Assembly: GCA_013146195.2 (NCBI GenBank)
Contig: CM028377.1
Coordinates: forward strand, 173,919,231 to 173,983,230
DNA: 64,000 nt
Direction: 5' to 3'
From: Codonopsis lanceolata
Taxonomy: Eukaryota > Streptophyta > Magnoliopsida > Asterales > Campanulaceae
The notes beneath the pieces were generated by a model that did not search any database, was not told the DNA's origin, and saw only the letters and a program-made list of their open reading frames with translations. Position numbers and translations under genes: made by a program. Numbering within the stretch: the first letter of the stretch is position 1; every line of letters starts with the position of its first letter. This document shows positions 1-11,955 of the stretch, piece by piece.

Positions 1-342
1 GGTTTTAAAATCTTGTAGGCGGATATGAATCCAATCATAGTGTGCTTTGGGGAGAATGACTGTTTTCAAATGGTCATATCTTTCTTTCAAACTTTCCCAA
101 AAAACGAGTGGATCATTAATCGTGAGATACTCCAATTTTAAATCTCTGTGGACGTGGTGTCGAAGGAAAATCATGGCTTGAGCCCGATGTTGATTGCTTA
201 TCCATTCATTATTATGTCGTCGTTGGATAATGTTTTCGAGGCTCTTGGCGGCCAGGTGGGTTTCAGCATCTATTTTTCATGTCATATAATTCTTTCCGAA
301 TATGTCCAACCTTTCAAATTCGAGGTTATCGATGTTTGTCAT
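1..342 (-). pseudogene. Ty1/copia gag fragment (UBN2-type), cut by window edge
   Basis: Reading the minus strand from the ATG at 342-340 gives a gag N-terminus of the plant copia type: a start like MTNIDNLEFERLDIFGKNY, then a region with DAETHLAAK, FLRHHVHRDLKLEYLT, WESLKERYDHLK and IHIRLQDFK. This is the UBN2/gag-polypeptide module that coats copia RNA in cytoplasmic virus-like particles. After 21 codons an in-frame TGA (277-279) replaces the Trp expected in the family's Y-x-x-W motif, so the copy is dead as read. The rest of the element lies outside the window to the left. Family assignment is by eye; clade is not resolved. Confidence 0.75.
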
Positions 343-363
343 TGTGAAGAAAAAGACTGTAAA

Positions 364-365
<2 letters not shown>

Positions 366-423
<58 letters not shown>
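366..423. repeat. (TA)n microsatellite
   Basis: About 29 uninterrupted TA dinucleotides between the copia gag start and its upstream leader. Open frames across it (poly Tyr-Ile) are repeat artefacts. Confidence 0.95.
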
Positions 424-425
<2 letters not shown>

Positions 426-1010
426 CATGTTGATGTGCATGTCAAAAGCTATTGCTACAGCTAGCAGAAAATACACAACACAGAGATAAGATACAAGAAA
501 CTGAAAATCATGTGGGGGAGTGATCCTGAAAATCACTATATGGTGCAAGTGATAACAAGTATTATAATAAATATCAACATTGGACTTAACATTTTGAAGT
601 AATGGATATGATATTGAGTACTTGTAAAGAAGTAATAAAAATGTTACTAAAATATTTGAAATGTTGGTGTTTTTATGGAGGAAAAAAAAAGACCGTTTAT
701 AACCGTTTGAGGAGAGAGATAAAAATCAATTAACTAGCCATTGGAGGAGATGGGTAAAAATATAAAAAATTTAATTTAATAGAATTATATTTATATTATG
801 TATAAATATAAATCTTATTATGAGCAATAAGTTGATCACAAATAACTATGCATGAATATTTTTTTCACACTATACAACTATTATTCATCATACACATTTA
901 TTCATGCCACGCTACTCGGCAAGTTTTTCGTGTGGGTGTTTGAAAGTCAGTAATAAATATATATATGTATATAAAATTATTCATATATCGAATTGAAAGC
1001 ATAACAAATC

Positions 1011-1011
<1 letters not shown>

Positions 1012-1071
<60 letters not shown>
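1012..1071. repeat. (TA)n microsatellite
   Basis: About 30 TA dinucleotides in the AT-rich leader region of the copia remnant. Confidence 0.95.
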
Positions 1072-1076
<5 letters not shown>

Positions 1077-1309
1077 AATATTCAAATTATAGTTTTGGGT
1101 TATTTCCGCTCAAACATCAACGAACATATATATTATGCGTAAAATAATAAATTATTATTTCGTCATCTAACCATATATTAATTGACGGTGACTCAACCAA
1201 CCTTTTCTTTAATAATGGTGATATACGATATATATATATAAGTAAATCAGTAATATAAAATAAAATATATCGGCATAAATTTTTACCAGTGGGAATATTA
1301 AAAGTAAAA

Positions 1310-1470
1310 CAATCGTGCTGATAACGTGTTATAAAGTGAGAGAAAACTTTATATGGAGCTGAAGGATCGGTGTCCAAATAGCACCAGGCTACTCGGTATT
1401 TATAGTTGAGCAGCTCACATACAGTTGTGTCAAACTTTAATGTTTGACACCTCTTTTCTTCCATCTATCC
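1310..1470 (-). promoter_or_regulatory. Copia LTR promoter and leader remnant
   Basis: On the minus strand there is a TATAAATA box (1397-1404). About 65 bases downstream is the phrase TATAACACGTTATCAGCACG (around 1313-1333). I know this phrase as the LTR end/primer-binding leader of a common plant copia group whose gag starts like the one at 342. Order and strand (LTR promoter, leader, gag) fit one minus-strand element running off the window start. The long 970-bp leader is AT-rich and holds both TA microsatellites. LTR ends were not found. Confidence 0.5.
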
Positions 1471-1860
1471 ACATATTACTGTTCACCGTGACTTTTCATA
1501 AGAACTAAGCATATGTTGCTAAGTTAAGCCTTATTCATTTCAATGCAGAAAAATTCCCACCCTCCATTAATATGATTCGGAAGCTCTATGAAATTAGTTG
1601 TTTGTGGATCGTGTTGATCATGTAGTGAATAATCATCCACATGATTCACGGGATTGGCTTCACAGAGGTTCTGAATCCACGTTAAGGCCAACCCGGGTAT
1701 AGAACCCAATTCACATAAAAGGGTAAACGGGTCACATTATAGGGATGAGACCCATTTCCATTTTCGTTAATAGAACTTACAAAGTCCCAGTGGTGGTAAT
1801 TATCAAGTACAACCTTATGGCCCATACATTATACTTTTATATCCTTTGAAACAGTAAATT
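1471..1860. other. Non-coding stretch, nothing recognised
   Basis: No convincing gene or element end is visible. The upstream part of the copia LTR may extend into it. The left border of the large MULE probably lies near its right end, but no terminal repeat or TSD could be fixed. Confidence 0.4.
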
Positions 1861-1884
1861 TAGAAACTGGAAAAAATACCCTTC

Positions 1885-2150
1885 GGATTTTAAGGTCGAT
1901 CATTGGTCGATTAACTCGACTGTGATGGTCGATCAACTTGACCTTACTCGACCTCACTCGACCTTGCCCTTTGATATACTTTATATGGCGTATAAAATAC
2001 AGTCGAGTAATACGGTCGATTAACTCGACCTTACTCGACCCTCAACCCTTTGATCGACCGTATTATATTGTTTGTTATTCCCGCCTTTCTGCATTCATTA
2101 CATTCAAAGAAGAAGTCGATTAACTCGACGTTGATAGTAGACGAACTCGA
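1885..2150. repeat. GTCGA/TCGAC-rich hairpin cluster in Ulp1 promoter region
   Basis: Repeated short inverted arms GTCGA and TCGAC, for example GTCGATTAACTCGAC, occur three times (near 1902, 2013 and 2116), with further single TCGACC or GGTCGA arms between. The cluster lies just upstream of the predicted 5' UTR exon of the Ulp1-like gene, so it may be promoter or transposase-binding sequence. It is not seen elsewhere in the window. Confidence 0.6.
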
Positions 2151-2210
2151 CCTCCTAATCACGATCAACTGAATTGGTATTTTCAAAGGCAAACTCAACC
2201 CTAAATCAAG

Positions 2211-2755
2211 GTAAGCTTACATTACATTGTTATAATTTTCTTTTGATTTAGGGTTTTAGGTTCTTTTCATCATTCTTAGTAGACCAACTCAATTTTTGAT
2301 CAACTATGATGAAAATTAGTTATAACCATGTATACTTTGATTGTTATAATCTCATTTTTTATTAATTTGACTCAACTAATAGTCAATTTAATATAGGAGT
2401 GATGAACATTGTTTACAAAAAACAATGGAATAGTCATGTTCGGTCCAGACCACCGAACATTCGTAGTAATGTTCGGGAAAGGTAACCGAACACTCTATAA
2501 AATTTTCAGTGGTTTGGATCGAACATTACTCAATTTTTGTAATGGAATAGTAATGTTCGGTCCAGACCACCGAACATTCATAGAAATGTTTGGGAAAGGT
2601 AACCAAACACTCTATATAATTTTCGGTGGTCTGGACCGAACATTACTCATTTTTTGTGTTTGTATTGTTAATGTTTTATGTTTCTAATACAGACTCAATA
2701 GTGGTTGTTTGTTTGTGTTTTAATTAATCTTTATTGTTTTATGTTTCTAATACAG
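2211..2755 (+). other. Predicted 5' UTR intron of the Ulp1-like gene
   Basis: A donor (CAAG|GTAAGC, 2211) follows a CCCTAAATCAAG exon end. The acceptor (TTCTAATACAG, ending at 2755) stands five bases before the ATG at 2761. The intron carries the hairpin cluster at 2425-2660 and a second copy of the acceptor-like phrase TTCTAATACAG near 2683-2693. Predicted by eye; needs RNA evidence. Confidence 0.5.
2425..2660. repeat. GTTCGG hairpin cluster, duplicated 118-bp unit
   Basis: Two near-identical units of about 118 bp (2425-2541 and 2543-2660). Each holds GTTCGG...CCGAAC hairpins with loops of 8-9 nt, and a mirrored arm at its end (GGTCTGGACCGAAC), so hairpins are nested inside a larger palindrome. 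A 92-codon open frame crosses it but is only the repeat read through. Confidence 0.85.
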
Positions 2756-2760
2756 GCAAA

Positions 2761-5700
2761 ATGACATTGTATTTGACTAAAAAAGATGAATGGTACAATT
2801 CAAATATCAGTTTTAGGGAAGATTTGAATGTAGTTGATGATGTCTATTCAAAACTTGACGATGTACACAAAGAATTTCTTAGGAATTCTTCATTTGGAAA
2901 ATTTTCTAGCATCAATAGGAATATGAAGAGGAGCAATGTGTTGTTCCATGTACTGGCAATGTTGTTGATCGAGCCACCCACCGGTAGAAAGGATGAACTA
3001 TGGTTTCATATAGGAGGGAAAAACGTAAGATTTTCGTTATCCGACTACACCTTAATCACCGGCTTATCTGCTGGTTTGGAAGAAGACTGTTGGGAACAAA
3101 TTCCCACTACGAAGAGGTTGGTCAATCAATATATAATGGTACGGACCGCTGTGAAGCAATCTGATTTGAAAACAGCATTTGAAAATGTAGAAAATGAGGA
3201 TGATAAATATAAATTGGGCTTAGCCCGTATATATGAGTGTCTATTGAGAGCTAAGGAAGGGAATACTTCAATTGACCTTAGTGTTTTGGATATTGTGGAT
3301 GACTTGGAGTTGTTTAAGATATATCCATGGGGGACAAGGTCATATCCTTACCTTATCAATTCGATTAAGAATATTGCTGAGAAAAAAACTCATACAAGTA
3401 CGAACGTATGCTATGGCTTCTGCTCTGCATTACAGGTAAACAATTGTAATTTGAAATATTCTAAAATTTATATTGATTAGTTAATTATTCGATGTTTCTA
3501 ACATGTAACTTATTTGTAGGTTTGGGCATTTGAGATGTTTAGCGAATTTAATGGATTTGGAGATCTATTTCAACTGTCAACCAGAAGATCTGATGATGAT
3601 GTGGCCATTCTTCCAAGAATGTGCAAATGGCAGTCGAAAAAAATTGGATGTAAACTGGGTAAATGTTTTCAACTTTTGTGATAGTTGATTAAAATTTAAT
3701 TTTGTTTGTATAGTTGTTGATTAAAGAAGTTGTTTTTGATCAATTGCCAGGATGGTGTTCTTATTCCATTGACCCCGACGGCGGCCGAACTAAATGAGCC
3801 TTACGTTCTTGATTTTCAGCAACGTTTTGGTGAAGTTTGGGCAACATCATTTGATGTTGAGGCTGAAAATTGTAGAAACGATGAAGCCCAACCTTCTCCA
3901 CCACACAACGATGAAGCCCAACGTTCGCCACCACGCAACTCCTCTCGAGTCCGGTCCCCACGAGACCACTCATTGCCAGACCACTCCCCACCACGACGTG
4001 GTGAAACTCCTGCAACCACTTCTTCTAATGTGATGCTTATTTCCATTCTTGATACGTTGCGGGAGTTGAACCAAAAGATTGATCAACAAAGCATTCAAAT
4101 AAGTGGTTTGAGGAATGAGGTCTCCTCTGTGGATGAAAAAGTGGTAAAATTTTTCTATTTTGGTTTTGAGTAAGTATTTGTGATATTTATTCGTTTTTAC
4201 CTACTTACTTAATTTTGTTTTAAATGGCAATGTAATACAATGACAATGATAGAGGAATTGAGGGGACGTGCACCATTCTCACACGATGATAATACAATGT
4301 GGACTCCTACTTATACTCCCAACACAACTCCTAACGCAACCTTCACTACCACCACATCTCCCCCTCCCCCTGTTACTGCCACCACCACAGTTACGTCTCC
4401 CCTCCTGATTACTGCCACACTTTCTCATGCCACTACCATTACCACAGTTCCCCTTCCCACTACTTTTGCCTCTCCCACTACCATACTTCTCACTCCCACT
4501 ACCATTGCCTCTCCTACTACCACACTTCCTCTTCCTCTTCCCCTTCCCCTTCCCCCTCTGACTACGTCTTCGTCTCCCACTACCGGAAATGTGACCAAAC
4601 TGTTGGCAAGGGTAAAGGACATTGATTTCGTTTATCAGAGGGCAAAAGGTAAGGGTAAAAAAAGGAAAGAGGTCGATTCTGGAAATGTTTTGCAGACGGG
4701 AGAGAAGAGGGGCAGAAAACCATCATCCCATGCGTCTTCTTCCTACACAACAATGCTACCTGTCCCCATTGATTCTCTACGATTGGCGAGGGTATTTGTA
4801 GATGGAGAGATACCAAACGAATGGCTTCAGATTGATGCGGGAAAGGAAAAATTGATGGTTGATTGGATAAATGTTGCGGATGCAAAGTGAGAATATACAA
4901 GTTGATTTATTGAGTTGAGTTTTTATTTATTGTTATCATTATTAAACGTCTTATTTTTTTCCACAGCAATTTTGTTATACGTCGGGGATTCAAGTGTAAC
5001 AAAAGATGGTTTGCAGTTTTTTCAAAACCCAAAGCATATCTATCTGATGAAGTAAGTTAATTAATTACTTGCTTGCAAGTATTACTTGATTATTTTTAGT
5101 TATTGTGTGATCCTAATACTTGGCACTATTGAAAATTTCAGCATGTGGATCTGGTGTTGCTTCATATGAGGATGAGAATGACAAAATATCCCTTGTCATT
5201 TGGAAGACAAAATGACAGGTGTATTTTGGATTCTTCATTTCAAATGCTAGTGACCACCATGTATTCACATTTGTTAAGCAAAAATGAAATGGAAATTAAC
5301 GATGGATCATTAGTGATGTTAGACTGTGCGATGGGTCAGTGGCGAAAATTTCAGGATGTTGAGTGGTTTACAAAAGCATAGACTGAATCTAGTCATTTAT
5401 ACTTTACAATATACACATGTAATCATTGGATTGTTGGAGACTTTGATATAAAAGATTGTAGGCTCATCATATATGACTCAGATATAAGCGCTATACCAGC
5501 AAAGGAGTTGAAGAAACAAGTTATGCCTTTGTTGGTGATGATCCCACGCATTGCAGACCTGGTTGGAGTGTACTTTGGCCAAAAACTTTCTTGTGGTCGG
5601 GATACTGGTCTACTCGTACAGTTGGCGTCGTGAGTAATCTTTTTGATCTACTTTATATTATATGTTTATTTACCTTGATATCTAATTTATGTTTTGAATG

Positions 5701-5850
5701 TGTCACAGGGGTGACTATGGGATTCTTGCACTAAAGTATATTGAGTATTTGACCCTCGATATATACCCAGCTGAAGTAGATGTCAACCTTGTTCGAAAGT
5801 GGAGGGAAAAGTTTACCATCGATACTTTTTGTGATAACTTTGATCCCTGA
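2761..5850 (+). pseudogene. MULE-borne Ulp1-like cysteine protease with DUF1985 domain, degenerate
   Basis: Predicted exons: 2761-3435, 3520-3658, 3751-4143, about 4240-4889, 4967-5051, 5142-5629, 5709-5850. The N-terminal part is the DUF1985 module of plant transposon Ulp1 proteins (FSLSDYTLITGL, then VWAFEMF). A Pro-rich segment, a short coiled coil (LRELNQKIDQQ) and a Thr/Pro-rich linker with basic patches (KGKGKKRKE) follow, then the C48 peptidase part. Catalytic His-Trp is kept (NHWIVGDF), but the nucleophile motif reads D-Y-G instead of D-C-G (Tyr codon 5716-5718). An in-frame TAG lies at 5379-5381, and exon 2/3 phases do not match. Intact relatives are SUMO-type proteases; this copy should be inactive. 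The ATG at 2761 is preferred because an acceptor stands just before it. Confidence 0.75.
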
Positions 5851-6082
5851 ATATGCTCCTTGAAATGTAATATTTATAATAAAATTGATGTTTAGTATAG
5901 TTTGTGCAAATGTAATCAACTTTTTAAGTTGTAAATTGTATAAATCAGCCTTAGTGTATTTGTTGTTTAGTAACAGTTTAAAATGTTGGATTTACACCAA
6001 CAAGTGTTGATTATTTTATTATGTTATGTTTTAATTGTATATGGGGGTGTTGAAGTTCCACCAACAAGTATAAAGCATTGAA
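5851..6082. other. 3' flank of Ulp1-like gene
   Basis: AT-rich, no gene seen. AATAAA-like sequence (ATAATAAAAT near 5876) about 25 bases after the stop could serve for polyadenylation. Confidence 0.4.
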
Positions 6083-6168
6083 TGAACGTTCGGATCACAT
6101 AGCCGAACATATGTAATAATGTTCAGTCACAATAGACGAACAAATATATAAAAGTTCGGGTATAATAG
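6083..6168. repeat. Triple GTTCGG/CCGAAC hairpin cluster
   Basis: Three consecutive imperfect hairpins (arms GTTCGG or GTTCAG/GTTCGGG with CCGAAC, GACGAAC or a decayed GCCGA) spaced about 12-15 nt apart, directly adjoining the outer edge of the left minisatellite array. Confidence 0.75.
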
Positions 6169-6945
6169 CCGATTTTTTTGATCTACCTTGACATTTTTTT
6201 ATCTACCTTCACATTTTTTGATCTATCAAGACTTTTTTTGATCTACCTTCACATTTTTTGATCTACCTTCCCATTTGTTGATCTACCAAGGCTTTTTTTG
6301 ATCTACCTTGGCATTTTTTTGATATACCTTCACATTTTTTATCTACCTTGGCATTTTTTGATCTACCTTGGCATTTTTTAATCTACCTTCCCATTTTTTG
6401 ATCTACCTTCCCATTTTTTGATCTACCAAGGCATTTTTTGATCTACCTTGACATTTCTTGGCATTTTTTTGATCTACCTTGGCATTTTTTGATCTACCTT
6501 CACATTTTTTGATCTACTAAGACTTTTTTTGATCTACCTTGGCATTTTTTGATCTACCTTGGCATTTTTTTGATCTACCTTCACAATTTTTGATCTACCA
6601 AGGCTTTTTTTGATCTACCTTCACATTTTTTGATCTACCTTGGCATTTTTTGATCTACCTTGACATTTTTTTTATTTACCTTCCCATTTTTTGATCTACC
6701 TTGGCATTTTTTGATCTACCTTCACATTTTTTGATCTACCTTGGCATTTTTTGATCTACCTACCCATTTTTTGATCTACCAAGGCTTTTTTTGATCTACC
6801 TTCACATTTTTTGATCTATCTTCACATTTTTTTGATCTACCAATGCTTTTTTTGATCTACCTTCACATTTTTTGATCTACCAAGGCTTTTTTTTAATCTA
6901 CCTTCACATTTTTTGATCTACCTTGGCATTTTTTTAATCTACCTT
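6169..6945 (+). repeat. 20-bp minisatellite, left array part 1
   Basis: Head-to-tail copies of a 20-bp unit, consensus TTGGCATTTTTTGATCTACC. The core TTTTTTGATCTACC is nearly fixed, while the intervening six bases alternate among TTGGCA, TTCACA, TTCCCA and AAGGCT. About 39 units before a solo LTR interrupts the array at 6946. The orientation is opposite to the array at 16.5-22.4 kb. Confidence 0.95.
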
Positions 6946-8755
6946 TGTTGGTCCACAATAATGCTCAAATAGGCTAGAGGGGGGGCGAATAGCCTATAAT
7001 GCCAATTTAAAAACTTTTCTTTTGGATATTCATAAAGCATAGTTTAGTTGGCAAATACAGATTATCAAGTTAGGTATGTCTGCCGGTAGAGACTATCGGT
7101 AGACTTTCCCAAGGCATAAGTAACAACTCTTCCTATAATCAGTTTATTCAAATCAAAAGCCTTGTAAAAGATTTGTGCAGTGGAAAGTAAAGAGGCTATG
7201 ATTTGGATAAGTCATAAGTGACTGTACACGAATATATGTTCAGAACAACAGCACACTTATTTCTTCTTTCAAATGCAGGTTTAGGAGATCAAGTAGAGAG
7301 TGGTTTTTCTAAAGATAAATCATTTATAAAAACCTCATAGATATTTAAGGACTGGAAGATAAATCATTAGTAAGAACATATGAATTTATTCAAAGATAAA
7401 TTACATATTACATCAGTCTAAATAATCTACGTACAGTTTCTGGTTTTCTCTTCCTATGTCTCAGTCCTTACTTAATTATCCATTCAAGGATTCTTTTAAG
7501 CTTGCAAAGGACAATAGGAGACGAGAACGAGAAACTGTTATGAGAAGATGATTTTTAAGGTCGTTCAGATATAAAAATATATCTGAACGATTGAGTGCAA
7601 AGCACTCATCCTCCCAAGATGATTGATAATTGTACAATCAACAGCATTTGTATAGAAATACAAATCTGAAGATATGAATGCAATATCTACAGACAGCTCT
7701 TCATTTTCTTCAGACATTGTCCAACATCAATCTTCAGATCATGATCTCTGCCTATTGAAGTTTCTGATCACTCTTCTCTCTTTTCCAAGCTTTTCTTCCT
7801 TGCAATCCACTGAAGGTGTCTTGCAGGGAGCTGGATGAGTACACTGCAATATGTTGTAGAAATCAGAGATACGTTGGTGAAGACGATCTCTTTGGTGATT
7901 TCCTTTTCTATGAAGTTCTTGAGTAGATTGAGTTACTCGTTGCTCACTGTGATGTTGTGTTGCATCCTCTCTCTCTTTGAGCACGAGAGACGGTTTATAT
8001 ATATAGGCGAGAATCAATATGATCGTTGAGAGATGAGAACTCGAAGATTTCTATCCGTTGGAGATATAGTAGTTGAAGACTATCGGATATAGATCTTTGT
8101 CCATAAGATCTCTGAATTGTTTGGGGCGGAGATTTCGTCCTGTAGATCTTGGAACTCGTTGTCTGTCAGACTAGGTTGATAGGTCTCTGAAGAGTAGGTT
8201 TGATGTCTGTTGCACTGTCAGGTGGTCTGTTAGATAAAGTAATTGCTTTTTGACTTTAACAGACTACTTGAGTGAGAGAAAGTCTTGTAGCTTTAAGTAT
8301 GTCAGGTTTTATGAGGCACGGACATATTTATCTTGATTTGAGCGGCTAGTTGATTTTTTCCTGTAGCACGTGCAGATTCTAAGTCTGCCGTTTGAGAGCT
8401 TCGAACCAGTGGTAACAGGTCTACCGATGTAGAAGAGTTGATGTCTACCGGTACGAGCTTTTTAACTTGTGGCATGTCTGCCGCTGAAGGCTTATGACAT
8501 TGCTGCAAGTCTTCCGGTGCTACGTGCAATCTGAAGCGCTGTCTGCTTTTGATCATCTTATAGGAGGTAGGACTCGATCAGGTTACACCTAATCTAAGAC
8601 CTATATGAAATCATACAAGTTGCCACATTAACCGGTACGCAGGCCTTTTAGCCACTTGTGATTATTCACTTGTAATGGGGGCAAGCAAATCAAATATATA
8701 TGGAATATGCAATGTGATAATTAAATTATCAAGAAGCGTATTCCAATAATCAACA
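6946..8755 (-). mobile_element. Solo LTR, Sirevirus-type Ty1/copia, 5-bp TSD
   Basis: An 1810-bp insertion starts TGTTGGTCC and ends AATCAACA. It is flanked by identical ACCTT at 6941-6945 and 8756-8760, and the minisatellite resumes afterwards. Its inner edge (GCTAGAGGGGGGGCGAATAG) matches the end of the LTR of the Sirevirus at 49965-51212. Both begin TGTTGATT in sense (minus) orientation, so the family is the same but the copies differ in length. A TATA-like run (TATATATATA, about 7998) sits in the middle. No gag-pol lies inside, so this is a solo LTR left by recombination. Short ORFs inside are not genes. Confidence 0.9.
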
Positions 8756-10003
8756 ACCTTGCCATTTTTTGATCTACGAAGGCTTTTTTTGATCTACCTT
8801 CACATTTTTTGATCTACCTTCCCATTTGTTGATCTACCAAGGCTTTTTTTTATCTACCTTGGCATTTTTTGATCTACCTTCACATTATTTGATCTACCTT
8901 GGCATTTTTTGATCTACCTTCACATATTTTGATCTACCTTCATATTTTTTGATCTACCAAGGCATTTTTTTGATCTACCTTGGCATTTTTTGATCTACCT
9001 TCACATTTTTTGATCTACCAAGACTTTTTTTGATCTACCTTCACATTTTTTGATCTACCTTGGCATTTTTTGATCTACCTTCCCATTTTTTTGATCTACC
9101 AAGGTTTTTTTTATCTACCTAGGCATTTTTTGATCTACCAAGGCTTTTTTTGATCTACCTTCACATTTTTTGATCTATCTTTACATTTTTTGATCTACCT
9201 TCACATTTTTTGATCTACCTTGGCATTTTTTGATCTACCTTCCCATTTTTTTATCTACCAAGGCATTTTTTGATCTACCTTGAGATTTTTTGATCTACCT
9301 TGGGATTTTTTGATCTACCTTCACATTTTTTGATCTACCAAGGCTTTTTTTGATCTACCTTCATATTTTTTGATCTACCTTGGCATTTTTTGATCTACCT
9401 TCGCATTTTTTGATCTACCTTCGCATTTTTTGATCTACCTTCACATTTTTTGATCTACCAAGGTTTTTTTTAATCTACCTTCACATTTTTTGATCTACCT
9501 TCACATTTTTTGATCTACCAAGGCTTTTTTTGATCTACCTTCACATTTTTTGATCTACCTTGGCATTTTTAGATCTACCTTCACATTTTTTGATCTACCT
9601 TGGCATTTTTTGACCTACCTTCACTTTTTTTTATCTACCTTCCCATGTTTTGATCTACCAAGACTTTTTTTTATCTACCTTCACATTTTTTGATCTACCT
9701 TGGCATTTTTTGATGTACCTTCACATTTTTTGATCTACCTTGGCATTTTTTGATCTACCTTGGCTTTTTTTGATCTACGTTGGCATTTTTTGATCTACCT
9801 TCACTTTTTTTTATCTACCTTCCCATTTTTTGATCTACCAAGGCTTTTTTTGGTCTACCTTCACATTTTTTGATCTGCCTTGGCATTTTTTGATCTACCT
9901 TGGCATTTTTTGATCTACCTTGACATTTTTTAATTTACCTTGGCTTTTTTTGATCTACCTGGACATTTTTTGATCTACCTTGGCATTTTTTGATCTTCCA
10001 TGA
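8756..10003 (+). repeat. 20-bp minisatellite, left array part 2
   Basis: Continuation of the same 20-bp array after the solo LTR, about 62 units. Long stretches keep an exact 20-bp period. It ends about 60 bp before the stop codon of the minus-strand PMD gene. Confidence 0.95.
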
Positions 10004-11752
10004 GTACAAATAGTTAATACAGTGACAATAGATTAAGTATCAATTTCATCAGTACAAACATCAACGTTGCCTCCGACGAGATGACCCTGCCTGGCTAGTG
10101 GATTGAGCCATAATATTTGGGGGTTCTTCGTAAGGTACACCATATAGTGTACAATTCACTTTAACAAGTAAATTCCCCAAAGACTCATATGGAATGCTCA
10201 TGTCTCCTTGCATCCATTGATCTGAGAATGGCCTTGTAATACGATGTGCTTCTTTGACCATGTACTCATACATATCTGCGGTAGGAGGGACCGCCGTGGT
10301 AATGTGTCTTGATCTGTTAGTAGGGTTCTGGACAAATGGATGAGAATGTTGCATGAACCACGTCATATAACCAGCTTCAAACTGACCTGGTCGTCGGCAC
10401 CTGTGACCAAGATCGTCATTTGATAAAATATAGGTGTTAAGCATGTTCCACAATCTTGCAAGCGTCAACCACATAACTTGGTCCTTTGCAAGTCCTCTAT
10501 TGGGGGTGTCGTGAGCAATTGGCATTGTTGGAATTGTTTGTATAAATCCAAATTGCCTCAAAAATCTCTATGGATGGTATGGCTCAACTATGGTGTCCAT
10601 ACATATACATCCGCAATAGAATGCAACTTGGTCAAATGGAAAGCTTTCCCTAACACGCGCATCGTACGCAAGCCACTCAACCTACAATAGTATAACAAGT
10701 TGCAATTTATTCCGAAATTACTAGAACAAACAACATAAAAAAGCAGCTTCGTCAATACTCATATCACCGAATCTCAAAGAGTCAATTTGTTCACGAACAG
10801 CCCGTAATTGCTCCGTAGATGACCCCTGATTTCCTGCTGGTTTCCACCGTTGTGCAACAGGCTGCCTCTGTCTATAGTCCACATTAGGTGGAGGCCTAAA
10901 ACATGGAAAATATTCGTATATCCATGCCTGCATGAAATCCAATTTTAAATTTTAAAACAAGTCATGCTACAACAATTAATAAACAAATATAAAAGGTATG
11001 TTATTACCTCCAATAATGTTAACGATCCTGCGATCTGTTGTGTTTTGGCTCTGGAAGCTTTCCCTAGCTCCCTATATAAGTAAGCCAGCGCAGCAGCTCC
11101 CCATGCATATGTAGAGGCATCCTGAAGATCAGCTAGCCACTCGAGGTAGTCAATACTAACTCGGGTTCCACTCTTATCAGTAAAAATACTGCAACCCATC
11201 ATAAATAACAAATATGCCCTCACTGCACACTCCACTATATGCTCATCATCAGATGTTGTATTTGGCATAAATGTTTGACGTAGCCACTCAAGTCTAACCG
11301 ATGAACCCCTGACTCCCCGCATCCCATCCTCCAATTGCATACGAGAAACTCCCAAAAGTTGACAAACACGTTCCTTTGTCAACTTGCCTTTAGATAGAAC
11401 CGGCATCCCTCGGATTGGAAGACCAAGGATACAATGGACATCTTCCAAGGTAATTGGCATTTCACCAAATGTCATATGAAAAGTATTGGTCTCTAGATGC
11501 CATCGTTCCACAAAAGCGCTAATTAATGGTTTATTCACTTCATCAAAACGGACCCGGGTAATTTCTCTCAAGTTTGTCAGACGGGTAGTCGTTTTGAAAT
11601 AACGAGCAGACTCTAAAAGTTGGAATCTCCCAATCCCGTATTTTCGATGTATGGCCAATACATCTTAGAACCCCTCTCTCATGACCCAACCATACATTTG
11701 CAGCGACATGGCCGACGTATGTGATTAACAATGTCTTTATATTTGGTCTACA

Positions 11753-11955
11753 TCCATCAACCTCCTCTTCCTCCTCTTCATCTTCATCTTCATCTTCCTC
11801 TTCCTCTTCCTCTTCCTCTTCCTCTTCCTCTTCCTCTTCATCTTCCTCGTCATCGTCATCGTCATCGTTATCGTCCTCGTCCTCTTCCACTTCCCTCTCC
11901 TCTTCCTCTTCCTCGTCCTCTTCCTCGTCAGACTGTTGTTGTTGTTCTTGATTAT
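11753..11955 (-). repeat. Acidic-codon microsatellite inside PMD exon
   Basis: Minus-strand GAG/GAA/GAT run (plus strand CTTCCT-type) encoding an almost pure Glu/Asp tract. Plus-strand poly-Ser frames over it are shadows. Confidence 0.9.

Noticed and set aside
148..489. 113-codon plus-strand frame
   Set aside because: Shadow of the minus-strand copia gag followed by the TA microsatellite.
1117..1464. 115-codon minus-strand frame
   Set aside because: Covers a TATA box and LTR/leader sequence of a copia element; no protein motif.
2409..2687. 92-codon plus-strand frame
   Set aside because: It is the GTTCGG hairpin repeat read through, inside a predicted leader intron.
4425..4622. Gly/Arg/Val-rich minus frame
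   Set aside because: Antisense of the Thr/Pro-rich linker of the Ulp1-like gene.
7739..8556. Minus frames within 6946-8755
   Set aside because: Lie inside a solo LTR and lack any domain.
6169..10003. Regular short repeats with variable spacers, CRISPR-like
   Set aside because: Period is only 20 bp with 6-base spacers from a few classes, in a plant genome next to MULE genes; it is a minisatellite.
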